DNA of 51,204 nucleotides from SLFT01 sp964493075 (GCA_964493075.1 CAZBNU010000003.1:1-51204), one strand, 5' to 3'. Shown: positions 18,192-26,721, counted from the first letter of the stretch. Made by a program: numbers and translations. The notes: a model not told the origin generated them from the letters alone.

Positions 18192-18274
18192 ACCATCGAC
18201 AGGAAAAAACAAGTGCGCCGTTCGCAAGGTGGGGCATGCGTGTTTGTGGGTGGCAGCGAACGGCGCACCATCGA
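18192..18274 (-). terminator. 13-bp perfect inverted repeat, possible attenuator or mini-element upstream of the lyase
   Basis: GTGCGCCGTTCGC (18213-18225) and GCGAACGGCGCAC (18256-18268) form a perfect 13-bp stem with a 30-nt loop. Read on the minus strand, the stem is followed by TTGTTTTTT, as in a rho-independent terminator lying about 200 bp upstream of the lyase start. The structure is flanked by direct copies of ACCATCGA (18192-18199 and 18267-18274), which would also fit a small inserted element with a target duplication. The rest of the 439-bp spacer to 18449 shows only the promoter below. Confidence 0.45.
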
Positions 18275-18403
18275 AGAAGAGTGTTCCAGGGAGGTACACT
18301 ATCTATCAGAGCAAATTAAACTATCTTTGTAAACATTCTACTAAATAAACCCGCGCAACGCAAATTGTATTCCCCCTGTTACTAAAAACGTACTTCGGCG
18401 GTC

Positions 18404-18409
18404 TATAAT
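18404..18409 (+). promoter_or_regulatory. probable -10 box of the hydrazine-synthase-like operon
   Basis: A perfect TATAAT lies 41 bp upstream of the ATG at 18450. No good -35 hexamer is found at the usual spacing (nearest TTACTA, 19 bp away), so activator help or an alternative sigma factor is possible. A GAAAGG ribosome site precedes the start. Confidence 0.4.
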
Positions 18410-18449
18410 GAACACTGTTTTCTTTTTTAACGATTGAAAGGCGCTTATA

Positions 18450-21400
18450 ATGCACTCAAAAACCATTGCATCATGCTTGCTACTTATCCTGGTAGGCTCC
18501 TTTTCTGCAACTGCTGCGGAAGTGACCCCAATTGCCCTGCGTCGTGCAATCCAAGACCTGTGTGCAACCTTCCCGGATAGTTATAGGTTGGGAGCCACCT
18601 ACCTTGAACGTCTGGAAGAACTTGAGGCTGCTGGAGATAAGGACGGGCTTGCCGCTTTACAGCAGGAAGCGCTTCTGGCCAATCCCCTTCTGGACTTTGA
18701 AGAACTGCTAGTGGTGCGGCGCAGTGATAAGAGTCCCGCGCTGGGCCTGCCCACCAACTGGCAGGGAAACTGCTCGCTGCCTCAGGGCGCCTATAACAAC
18801 CGTATTATCGCCCTGGCCATGAATGATCTCAAGGGAAACTTTCGCACCGTATTCAGACCGCGAAGCGACGTGTATGTGGGGGATGTGGATTTGCACTTCG
18901 ATGCGGACCGCCTGCTGTTTACCATGCCGGATGAAAATCAACAATGGCAGATTTGGGAAATCACCGCCAAAGGTGGGGCGTTGCGCAGGTTAACCCCGAA
19001 CGACGATGCGGACGTGGATAACTATGATGCCTGCTATCTGCCTGATGGGCGCATCGTGTACGCTTCCACAGTCTGTTATGCAGGCATCCCCTGTGTATTC
19101 GGCGGCGACAAGGTCGCCAACCTGTGCGTCATCAATCCCGACGGCACAGGATTGCGCCAGTTGTGTTTTGACCAGGACCATAACTGGTGTCCTGTGGTGC
19201 TGCACGATGGCAGAGTTATGTATCAGCGCTGGGAATATGCGGACCTGCCCCATTCAAACAGCCGTCTCTTGTTCACGATGAATCCGGACGGCACGGCTCA
19301 GATGGAGCATTACGGCAGCAATTCCTACTGGCCTAATTCCATTTTTTATGCGCGGCCCGTGCCGGGACATTCCACCATGTTCGCGGGCATTGTGACCGGT
19401 CATCACGGTGCACGCCGCATGGGAGAACTGGTGCTGTTCGACCCCGCAAAAGGCAGACAGGAAGCCGATGGCGTGGTGCAGCGTATACCCGGTTACGGGA
19501 AAAAAGTGGCGCCCATCTTCAAGGATCGCCTGGTAGACGATTCGTGGCCAAAATTCCTGCATCCGTGGCCGTTAAGCGACAAGTATTTTCTGGTGGCGTC
19601 ACAGCCTACACCAGAATCCCGATGGGGTATCTATCTGGTGGATGTGTTCGACAACATGGTACTGCTGCGTGAAGAACCCGGTTTTGTATTGTTTCAACCG
19701 ATACCATTTCGTAAAAGACCCACACCCCCAGTAATCCCCAACCGAATTGATCTAGACCAGCAGACGGCGCGAGTCTACCTGTCAGACCTCTATGTGGGCA
19801 GCGGATTGGCGGGAATACCAAAAGGAACGGTCAAATCTTTGCGCCTGTTTACCTATACTTACAGTTACCGGGGTATGGGCGGGCTGCTGGGCACCATCGG
19901 CATGGACGGCCCCTGGGATATCCGGCGAATATTGGGCACGGTGCCAGTATCGCCGGACGGTTCCGCTTATTTCACAGTGCCAGCGAATACGCCGATTGCG
20001 GTGCAGCCACTGGACGAACGCGGTATGGCGGTACAACACATGCGCAGCTGGTTCACCGCCATGCCCGGCGAAACCCTGTCCTGCGTGGGCTGTCATGAAC
20101 AGCAGAACATGACACCGCCTTCGCAACCACTGCTTGCCATGCGCAACAAACCCGATACTATTACGCCCTGGCATGGAAACGAGCGCGGCTTCAGTTTTGC
20201 ACGTGAAGTGCAGCCCGTGCTGGATCGCTATTGCGTGACCTGCCATGAGGCCCATAAGGACGGTCCCAACCCGCCGCCCTATCTGCGTGGTGATGTGATG
20301 CTTACCGACTGGAACTCCCAAATCGCCGGACATGGCGACCCGTCCTATGCGGGCAAATTTTCGGAGTCCTATGCACAACTGCACCGGTTTGTACGCAGGC
20401 CCGGTATTGAAAGCGACTACCATCCTTTGAACGCCATGGAGTTTCATGCGGGCGTCACCGAATTGGTGCAGATGCTGGACAAAGGCCATTACGGCGTGGA
20501 ACTGAATGAAGAAGCATGGGACCGGCTGATTATGTGGATTGATTTGAATGCACCCTATCACGGCACCTGGACAGAAATTCTGGGCACGGATCGGGTCACC
20601 CCCATCGCAAACCGCGCCCGGGAGCTACGCAACAAGTATGCAAATACCAATGTAGATTTTGAGTACATTCCTGAAAACCCGGTGATCATACAAGACGACG
20701 CACCGGTATTGACCGCCATTGTGAAGCATATACAAGGAGATGACGTGCCGGTACTGGCAACGGCTGGGGACAGTCCACAAGGGACAGTCCCTGCTCTACA
20801 AGAAACAGCCGCCACCATGCGCAAAATTGTCCTGGAAAACGACCAAATAATCGAACTGGTGCAAGCGCCTGTTATTACTGGCAACGATGCCGGAATCACG
20901 GAACCCTTCTGGATGAGCGCCTGTGAAATCACCAATGCCCAGTATGCCCTGTTTGATCCCGATCATAACAGCGGCGTTGAATCCAAGTATGGCTACCAGT
21001 TCGGTGTTCACGGCTATCCGGTGAATGAACCTGACCAGCCTGTAGTGCGCGTTTCCTATGATGATGCCCTGGCCTTTTGCGACTGGCTTTCCCAAAAAAC
21101 AGGTATGACATTTACGTTGCCCACCGAAGCACAATGGGAATATGCCTGCCGCGCGGGTGCGGCCACGGAATTTTATTTTGGCGAGGGGGACAGCGATTTC
21201 TCCGCCTACGCCAATCTGTCAGATGAAACCATGGAACAATTCGCCAGCAATCCCTACCTGGTTTTTGCGCCCTTTGAAAAGCCAAGCCGGTACGATGCCT
21301 GGATTCCTCGGGACGACCGGTATGACGATGGCGTACTGCTGACTGCCAAAGTGGGCTCCTTTCTGCCCAACGCCTGGGGGCTGTATGACATGCACGGAAA

Positions 21401-21593
21401 TGTCTGGGAATGGACCAGGAACACCGGTGTCCAGGCGCCGGATGCACTTTGCATGGTACGTGGCGGTTCATGGTATGATCGCCCTCACAGGGCTGGCGCC
21501 TCCTACCGCCTTGCATACCAACCTTGGCAGCGTGTATATAATGTGGGTTTTCGTGTACTATGTATAGAGAACTTGGAAGTGGCATCGCGTTAA
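18450..21593 (+). CDS. hydrazine-synthase-alpha-like di-haem cytochrome c with propeller and SUMF1-type domain
   Basis: A 1047-residue exported protein. Domains in order: signal peptide (1-23, SATAAE); a helical segment to about 90; a TolB/PD40-like beta-propeller (about 100-450, with repeats such as INPDGTGLRQL and MNPDGTAQM); a middle domain (about 460-560) like that of the hydrazine synthase alpha subunit; and two c-haem sites, CVGCH at 545-549 and CVTCH at 595-599. After a linker comes a formylglycine-generating-enzyme/SUMF1-type domain (about 800-1040) with LPTEAQWEYACRAG, GLYDMHGNVWEW, VRGGSW and GFRVL. The SUMF1 domain lacks the active-site cysteine pair of true FGE, so it is probably a binding or structural module. 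Haem ligation requires the periplasm. A propeller-peroxidase fusion follows 44 bp downstream. The physiological reaction is unknown. Confidence 0.8.
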   Translation: MHSKTIASCLLLILVGSFSATAAEVTPIALRRAIQDLCATFPDSYRLGATYLERLEELEAAGDKDGLAALQQEALLANPLLDFEELLVVRRSDKSPALGLPTNWQGNCSLPQGAYNNRIIALAMNDLKGNFRTVFRPRSDVYVGDVDLHFDADRLLFTMPDENQQWQIWEITAKGGALRRLTPNDDADVDNYDACYLPDGRIVYASTVCYAGIPCVFGGDKVANLCVINPDGTGLRQLCFDQDHNWCPVVLHDGRVMYQRWEYADLPHSNSRLLFTMNPDGTAQMEHYGSNSYWPNSIFYARPVPGHSTMFAGIVTGHHGARRMGELVLFDPAKGRQEADGVVQRIPGYGKKVAPIFKDRLVDDSWPKFLHPWPLSDKYFLVASQPTPESRWGIYLVDVFDNMVLLREEPGFVLFQPIPFRKRPTPPVIPNRIDLDQQTARVYLSDLYVGSGLAGIPKGTVKSLRLFTYTYSYRGMGGLLGTIGMDGPWDIRRILGTVPVSPDGSAYFTVPANTPIAVQPLDERGMAVQHMRSWFTAMPGETLSCVGCHEQQNMTPPSQPLLAMRNKPDTITPWHGNERGFSFAREVQPVLDRYCVTCHEAHKDGPNPPPYLRGDVMLTDWNSQIAGHGDPSYAGKFSESYAQLHRFVRRPGIESDYHPLNAMEFHAGVTELVQMLDKGHYGVELNEEAWDRLIMWIDLNAPYHGTWTEILGTDRVTPIANRARELRNKYANTNVDFEYIPENPVIIQDDAPVLTAIVKHIQGDDVPVLATAGDSPQGTVPALQETAATMRKIVLENDQIIELVQAPVITGNDAGITEPFWMSACEITNAQYALFDPDHNSGVESKYGYQFGVHGYPVNEPDQPVVRVSYDDALAFCDWLSQKTGMTFTLPTEAQWEYACRAGAATEFYFGEGDSDFSAYANLSDETMEQFASNPYLVFAPFEKPSRYDAWIPRDDRYDDGVLLTAKVGSFLPNAWGLYDMHGNVWEWTRNTGVQAPDALCMVRGGSWYDRPHRAGASYRLAYQPWQRVYNVGFRVLCIENLEVASR
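20765..20791. repeat. GGGACAGTCC repeat pair inside the coding linker
   Basis: Two direct copies of GGGACAGTCC (20767-20776 and 20781-20790) lie 14 bp apart within the gene. They encode a Gly/Pro/Ser-type stretch (GDSPQGTVP, about residues 773-781) in the linker between the haem region and the SUMF1-type domain. The core is the same as in the hairpin elements at 13791-14021. Confidence 0.45.
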
Positions 21594-21637
21594 AAAGTAA
21601 CGTCGCCGTTTTTTTATTGAAACAAAGGAGTCAGGAA

Positions 21638-23473
21638 ATGAAACGTAGCGCTATGGCGTACAGCCCTCTCTTCGCTATTCTGTCTGTATTAATTATTGTT
21701 TCTGTGGCAACAGCGGAAACCCATATGTCGCCTTTGGCAATTACGTCATCACCAGATGGTACATGCCTGTATGTGTGCGCTCACACTGCCAACAAAGTAC
21801 TCTGGGTAAGCACGGAACGACAGAATATTACTGGCGCACTTGATATTCCCGCGCCCCCGTCAGGCATTGCGTTACACCCTTCCGGAGAATTACTCTTTGT
21901 TACCGGAAGCCTTCCTGAAGGTAAAGTGTATGCTATCAGCACAAAGGGTGCCATAGCCTATGAAATCCCCGTCGGGCATTCTCCGCTTGCGCCCACGCTT
22001 AGTGCCGATGGCAATACCCTGTTTGTGTGCAACCGTTTTGATAATAGCGTTTCGATTATTGATCTCGCCACAAAAACAGAAATAGCACGTGTTGCCGTTG
22101 CCCGCGAACCCATCGCGCTGGCAGTGACGCTCGACGGACAGAAACTTTTCGTGGCAAACCACCTGCCCACGGGTTCGGCGGACGGCGATTATATTGCCTC
22201 CCAGGTGTCGGTGATTGATGTGGCGGCAAAGCAGGTCTCCGGTACTATCGCGCTGCCCAACGGCAGCAGCAGCCTGCGCGACATCTGTATTTCCCCGGAT
22301 GGCGCCCATGTGTATGTAACCCACCTGTTAAGCCGCTACCAACTGCCCACAACACAGTTGGAGCGAGGCTGGATGAACACCAACGCCCTGACCGTGATTG
22401 ATGCCGCCACGGCAACGGCTATCAACACGGTACTGCTTGATGATGTGTCCAGAGGCGCCGCCAATCCCTGGGGTGTGGCATGTACCTCTGATGGCAAACT
22501 TATCTGCGTAGCCCATGCTGGCACCCATGAAATTAGCGTCATTGACCGTGCTGCCATGCACGACAAACTGACACGGGTGGCGGCTGGGGAAAGCGTGTCC
22601 TCCGTGTCTAAGAAACCGGAAGACGTGCCCAACGATCTGTCCTTCCTGGTGAACCTACGCAAGCGAATCAAACTTGACGGCAATGGGCCTCGCGACATCG
22701 CCGTGATAGGCACAACCGTATATGCCGCGGAATATTTTACGGATTCGTTGGGTGTGGTGGATGTTGCCGCTGAAATCGCCCGGCCACAAAAATGGTCTCT
22801 TGGCGCTGACACGGAACCCTGCGCCATACGTCAGGGCGAGATATTCTTCAACGACGCTGACCTGTGCTTCCAGCAATGGCAAAGCTGTGCCAGCTGCCAT
22901 CCCGATGCACGCGCAGATGGGTTGAACTGGGACCTGTTGAACGACGGCATTGGAAATCCCAAAAGCACCAAGAACATGCTGTTGGCGCACCAGACGCCGC
23001 CTTCCATGGGGCTTGGCATTCGCGCTACCGCAGAAGTGGCGGTACGCGCCGGCATCAAGCATATTCAGTTTGCAGTACGTCCCGAAGAAGACGCCATTGC
23101 CATCGATGAATATCTGAAATCACTCACCCCGGTTCCCAGCCCTGAACTCGTCAATGGGCAGCTGAGCGAAGCGGCGGTCCGTGGTGAAAAGGTTTTTGAA
23201 ACAGCCGGTTGCGCCGAGTGCCATCCTGCCCCGCTTTATACCAATCTGAAAACCTATAACTTTGATATGGGCACCTTCCTGGATGAAGGCAAAGCCTTCG
23301 ATACGCCGACCCTGGTGGAAGTATGGCGTACTGCGCCCTATCTGCACGATGGGCGCGCTGCCACCGTGCGGGATGTGCTGACAATACACAACCCGGAAAA
23401 CAAACACGGTGAAACCACCGACCTGAACGAAGCAGAACTTGACGACTTGGTTGCCTATGTGCGGTCGCTGTAA
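21638..23473 (+). CDS. YVTN beta-propeller fused to di-haem cytochrome c peroxidase/MauG-like domain (HzsBC-like)
   Basis: With the start at 21638 (AAAGGAG 8 nt upstream) this is a 611-residue exported protein with a signal peptide (about 1-25, ending VATAE). Residues 30-380 form a YVTN-type seven-bladed propeller, with repeats such as SPDGTCLYV, HPSGELLFV, SADGNTLFV and SPDGAHVYV. The rest is a bacterial di-haem peroxidase/MauG domain with CASCH at 417-421, CAECH at 525-529 and the family motif VWRTAPYLHDGRA. In hydrazine synthase these two parts are the beta and gamma subunits; as I recall, they are encoded as one fused gene in the anammox genus Scalindua. It follows the alpha-like gene by 44 bp, so the two should be one transcript. 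Confidence 0.82.
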   Translation: MKRSAMAYSPLFAILSVLIIVSVATAETHMSPLAITSSPDGTCLYVCAHTANKVLWVSTERQNITGALDIPAPPSGIALHPSGELLFVTGSLPEGKVYAISTKGAIAYEIPVGHSPLAPTLSADGNTLFVCNRFDNSVSIIDLATKTEIARVAVAREPIALAVTLDGQKLFVANHLPTGSADGDYIASQVSVIDVAAKQVSGTIALPNGSSSLRDICISPDGAHVYVTHLLSRYQLPTTQLERGWMNTNALTVIDAATATAINTVLLDDVSRGAANPWGVACTSDGKLICVAHAGTHEISVIDRAAMHDKLTRVAAGESVSSVSKKPEDVPNDLSFLVNLRKRIKLDGNGPRDIAVIGTTVYAAEYFTDSLGVVDVAAEIARPQKWSLGADTEPCAIRQGEIFFNDADLCFQQWQSCASCHPDARADGLNWDLLNDGIGNPKSTKNMLLAHQTPPSMGLGIRATAEVAVRAGIKHIQFAVRPEEDAIAIDEYLKSLTPVPSPELVNGQLSEAAVRGEKVFETAGCAECHPAPLYTNLKTYNFDMGTFLDEGKAFDTPTLVEVWRTAPYLHDGRAATVRDVLTIHNPENKHGETTDLNEAELDDLVAYVRSL

Positions 23474-23577
23474 CCGTAATCCATCTTCGCAATGATAAAA
23501 CGCGACGCAGGTGAAACATAATTGTGCCGGGAACCGTCAAATAGAATAACCACATTCCCATGCAAAAGGAAGCGTGA

Positions 23578-24693
23578 ATGAATACCATTCAAAAACAACA
23601 CACTTCAAATATGGACGCTATCAGCCTGACAACCCCTGATCGGCAGGAGCATTTCTATTGCATCACCCCGAAGGACGACGACACCTTTTCGTCGGTACTG
23701 TCGCAGCTTGCTACGGCAATAAGCGAAGCTGATGGCAAGGTTGTTTCTCTGGAAGTATTTGGGGGACTGGGTTCCGGGCAACAGCAGACAGAAGTGGTGC
23801 GGGCTGCCTTTGGCGATGCCGCATTTCCAGTGACTTGGGTGGAAGAAAGTTCCGGAGACGCTTCAAAAGTAACCGGTGTGCAGGCGTGGGCCATTACGGG
23901 CGCGTCTGTGCTGCCCATTATTTACACCGGCAAGGTACTGGGCACCTATTTTGACCTTCCTTCCGGCCGGTACTGCCGTCTGGGCGGCATTACACCCCCC
24001 GACACCACTGTAACGCCGAAGGAACAATCCACCGCAGTGTTCCAGCACATGGACGCTGCCCTGCAACTGTGTAATATGCAGTTTACCCAGGTGATGCGCA
24101 CTTGGTTTTTTAATCACCACCTGCTGGACTGGTACGATGTTTTCAATGATGCGAGGGACGATTTTTTTAGGGAAAAACAGATGTTCCAGCATGTGGTGCC
24201 GTCAAGCACAGGCATTGAAGGCGGCAACCCTGCTGGCGCCGCGCTTGAAGCGGGTGCGCTTGCCATTATTCCCGCCAACGCAGATGTCGTCGTATCTGCC
24301 GTACCCTCACCCCTGCAATGCGCCGCTCTCGAATACGGCAGCACCTTCAGCCGTGCCACCGAAATCCGAGAACCGGGATTGCGCCGCCTCTTCATCTCCG
24401 GCACCGCCAGCATCAGTCCTGACGGCAAGACCCAGTTCGACGGCGATGTAGCCGCACAAATCAAACGCACCATGGAAGTAGTTTCATCCATGCTTCATTT
24501 TCGTGGCATGGACCTTTCCTGTACCACCCGGGCGCTTACCTACTTCAAACATGCCAAAGACATTCCTGCATTTGACGCATGGCGCACTGCAAACAATATA
24601 CCCGATATCCCCACTATCCGCATCCACAACGACGTCTGCCGCCACGATCTGCTCTTCGAAATAGAGCTGGATGCCATCACCGTAGAACCATAA
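23578..24693 (+). CDS. RidA-superfamily protein, chorismatase-like architecture
   Basis: A 371-residue protein whose C-terminal half (about 255-365) reads as a RidA/YjgF-type domain: RRLFISGTASISPDGK, a central helix (IKRTMEVVSSMLHFRG), and a final strand FEIELDAI. The N-terminal 240 residues are a second, diverged domain. This two-domain layout is that of the chorismatase / pteridine-dependent dioxygenase-like group rather than the 130-residue RidA deaminase. It has no signal peptide, so it is cytosolic, unlike its haem-protein neighbours. It lies 104 bp downstream of the propeller-peroxidase gene on the same strand with its own ribosome site (AAAAGGAAG). Whether it belongs to the same operon is uncertain. 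Confidence 0.6.
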   Translation: MNTIQKQHTSNMDAISLTTPDRQEHFYCITPKDDDTFSSVLSQLATAISEADGKVVSLEVFGGLGSGQQQTEVVRAAFGDAAFPVTWVEESSGDASKVTGVQAWAITGASVLPIIYTGKVLGTYFDLPSGRYCRLGGITPPDTTVTPKEQSTAVFQHMDAALQLCNMQFTQVMRTWFFNHHLLDWYDVFNDARDDFFREKQMFQHVVPSSTGIEGGNPAGAALEAGALAIIPANADVVVSAVPSPLQCAALEYGSTFSRATEIREPGLRRLFISGTASISPDGKTQFDGDVAAQIKRTMEVVSSMLHFRGMDLSCTTRALTYFKHAKDIPAFDAWRTANNIPDIPTIRIHNDVCRHDLLFEIELDAITVEP

Positions 24694-24752
24694 TCTACAG
24701 ACTACGATATATTGAATTGCTTGCATCATGGATTGAGCCCGCAAGCCCGAAA

Positions 24753-25001
24753 TTACACGGAAGAACTGTATATCTCCATAAATAGGGGCCAAGCATCGCT
24801 ACCAAAGTTGACTACAGGTTTTTGCCTGGGGGTCTGCGTCATCATTGTGGGTTTTAGCGTTTGTGCGGCAATACGCTGCTCCCAATAACCCTCCATTCGA
24901 TTTTTCAGGTATACGCACCATAATGCCAGTACGTCATTTGCACCGTCAACTGTCCATTGCATTCCACATTGCTTCATGCGGTGGTATCTGCCAGTTGACA
25001 T
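24753..25001 (-). pseudogene. 3' remnant of an insertion-sequence transposase
   Basis: A short open frame on the minus strand encodes KQCGMQWTVDGANDVLALW followed by YLKNRMEGYWEQR. This strongly resembles the extreme C-terminus of ISKra4-type transposases, which end in a (K/R)WxxxGAxxxLxLR...NGRxxxxW pattern. Only about 80 codons survive, with no catalytic DDE residues and no recognisable terminal repeats, so it is a dead fragment. Its 5' end touches the -35 box of the groEL promoter, so the insertion or deletion event ended right at that promoter. The remainder of the 438-bp spacer holds the groEL control region. Confidence 0.6.
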
Positions 25002-25023
25002 GATGCTTGAAATATGCTATTAT
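24995..25023 (+). promoter_or_regulatory. sigma-70-type promoter of groEL
   Basis: TTGACA (24995-25000), a 17-bp spacer and TATTAT (25018-25023) form a near-consensus housekeeping promoter. Predicted transcription start is near 25030, inside the CIRCE element. Confidence 0.8.
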
Positions 25024-25027
25024 TCTG

Positions 25028-25054
25028 TTAGCACTCGTTATTGTTGAGTGCTAA
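25028..25054. promoter_or_regulatory. CIRCE operator (HrcA binding site)
   Basis: TTAGCACTC (25028-25036), a 9-nt spacer and GAGTGCTAA (25046-25054) match the consensus CIRCE inverted repeat exactly. The element overlaps the expected start site of the groEL transcript, so HrcA should repress at normal temperature and release under protein-folding stress. Confidence 0.95.
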
Positions 25055-25131
25055 CACCCTGTCCGAAGTTGACGGCGGGGATATTGTTGCGTATCAGTTT
25101 TGTACATCTATAAATGAAGGAGAATCTTGTT

Positions 25132-26721
25132 ATGGCAGGAAAAAAACTACTTTACGATCAGAGTGCCCGCCTTGCGTTGTTGCGGGGTGTGGACATGCTT
25201 GCGGACGCAGTGAAGGCAACGCTTGGCCCCCGAGGCCGAAACGTGCTTATGGACAAATCCTTTGGTGCGCCGAAAGTGACCAAAGATGGTGTTACTGTGG
25301 CCAAAGAGATTGAGTTGGAAGACCCTTATGAGAACATGGGTGCCCGCATGGTTCGCCAAGCGGCCAGCAAGACCAACGATCTCGCTGGCGACGGCACTAC
25401 GACGGCGACGGTTCTTGCTCAGGCACTGGTGCAGGAAGGTCTGCGTCAGGTTACGGCTGGCGCGAATCCCATGCACCTGAAGCGCGGCATGGAAAAAGGG
25501 CTGGAAGTGGCGCTGGAAGCCATTGCGACGGCGGCCAAAAAGATTAAGAACAAAGATGAGATCAAGCAGGTGGCCACGGTTTCCGCAAATGGCGACACGA
25601 CCATTGGCGACATTATTGCCACCGCGATTGAACAGGTGGGCGAAGATGGCGTAATCACCATCGAAGAGGGCAAGAGTTTTGAGACGGAAGTGGAGTTGGT
25701 AGATGGCATGCAGTTTGACCGCGGCTATCTCTCTCCCCATTTCGTCACGAATCCGGAAAGTATGAGCATCGAATTGGAAGACCCCTATATTCTTTGCTAC
25801 GAAAAGAAAATCAGCAGTATCCGCGATATGCTTCCGTTGTTGCAGAAAGTTGCCCAGGGCGGCAAATCCCTGTTGATCATTGCTGAAGACATTGAAGGTG
25901 AAGCACTGGCAACGCTGGTAGTGAACCGTCTTCGCGGGGTGCTGAACATCGCGGCGGTGAAAGCGCCCGCCTTTGGCGATCGGCGCAAAGAAATCCTGCG
26001 CGACCTCGCCATCCTTACTGGCGGCCAGTTTATCAGCGAAGATTTGGGCATGAAACTGGAGAGCGTGGAACTCGACCAGTTGGGCACTGCCAAGCGTATT
26101 GAGATTACCAAGGACAACACGACCATTGTTCAAGGCGGCGGCAACAAGAAAGAAATCAGTGGGCGTATTGATCAGATACGCAAAGCCATTGAAACCACTA
26201 CTTCAGATTATGACCGTGAGAAATTGCAGGAGCGGTTGGCGAAACTTGCAGGCGGCGTTGCGGTCATCAAGATCGGCGCAGCCAGCGAAGTGGAACTGAA
26301 AGAGAAGAAAGACCGTGCTGATGATGCGCTGAACGCCACGCGTGCCGCCATAGAAGAAGGCATCGTATCTGGCGGCGGCGTTGCATTGCTGCGTGCCCGC
26401 GCCAAAGTGGAAAAACTTGACCTCTCCGGCGACGAGAAAACTGGCGCGCTGATGCTTGCCAAAGCCATGGCCCAGCCCTTGGCCTCCATTGCTGAAAATG
26501 CAGGTTGCGAAGGTGGCGTCATTGTGAATGACGTGCTGGAAGCCAAAGGCAATGTTGGCTATAATGCAGAAAAAGGCATTATAGAAGACATGGTCAAAGC
26601 GGGTATCATAGATCCGGCGAAGGTGATCCGCTGCGCACTGCAGAACGCAGTCAGTTCCGCGGCGATGATCATTACCACCGAATGTCTGGTCACCGATGCA
26701 CCCAAGGAAGAAAAAGACTGA
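25132..26721 (+). CDS. groEL: chaperonin GroEL (60 kDa), solo copy
   Basis: ATP-driven chaperonin subunit of 529 residues. The start at 25132 (MAGKKLLYDQ) follows AAGGAGA at 8 nt; an in-frame codon at 25114 is upstream of that site. GroEL hallmarks are present: TLGPRGRNV, DGVTVAKEIELEDP, AGDGTTTATVLAQ, APAFGDRRKE, GAASEVELKEKKDR and EEGIVSGGGVALL. The C-terminus ends in PKEEKD and lacks the Gly-Gly-Met tail of E. coli GroEL. There is no groES upstream or downstream in the window, so co-chaperonin must come from elsewhere. Its expression is under CIRCE control. The flanking genes are unrelated haem-protein genes. Confidence 0.97.
   Translation: MAGKKLLYDQSARLALLRGVDMLADAVKATLGPRGRNVLMDKSFGAPKVTKDGVTVAKEIELEDPYENMGARMVRQAASKTNDLAGDGTTTATVLAQALVQEGLRQVTAGANPMHLKRGMEKGLEVALEAIATAAKKIKNKDEIKQVATVSANGDTTIGDIIATAIEQVGEDGVITIEEGKSFETEVELVDGMQFDRGYLSPHFVTNPESMSIELEDPYILCYEKKISSIRDMLPLLQKVAQGGKSLLIIAEDIEGEALATLVVNRLRGVLNIAAVKAPAFGDRRKEILRDLAILTGGQFISEDLGMKLESVELDQLGTAKRIEITKDNTTIVQGGGNKKEISGRIDQIRKAIETTTSDYDREKLQERLAKLAGGVAVIKIGAASEVELKEKKDRADDALNATRAAIEEGIVSGGGVALLRARAKVEKLDLSGDEKTGALMLAKAMAQPLASIAENAGCEGGVIVNDVLEAKGNVGYNAEKGIIEDMVKAGIIDPAKVIRCALQNAVSSAAMIITTECLVTDAPKEEKD

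Noticed and set aside
18027..18299. 90-codon minus-strand frame upstream of the DapA-family gene
   Set aside because: It spans the 13-bp hairpin, has no family resemblance and no ribosome site; a leader or repeat is more likely.
20800..21593. SUMF1-type domain as an active formylglycine-generating enzyme
   Set aside because: The catalytic cysteine pair is absent near VRGGSWYDRPHRAG, and no sulfatase gene is nearby.
25147..26133. 328-codon frame antisense to groEL
   Set aside because: groEL is certain here; antisense frames opposite GroEL arise from its codon pattern.
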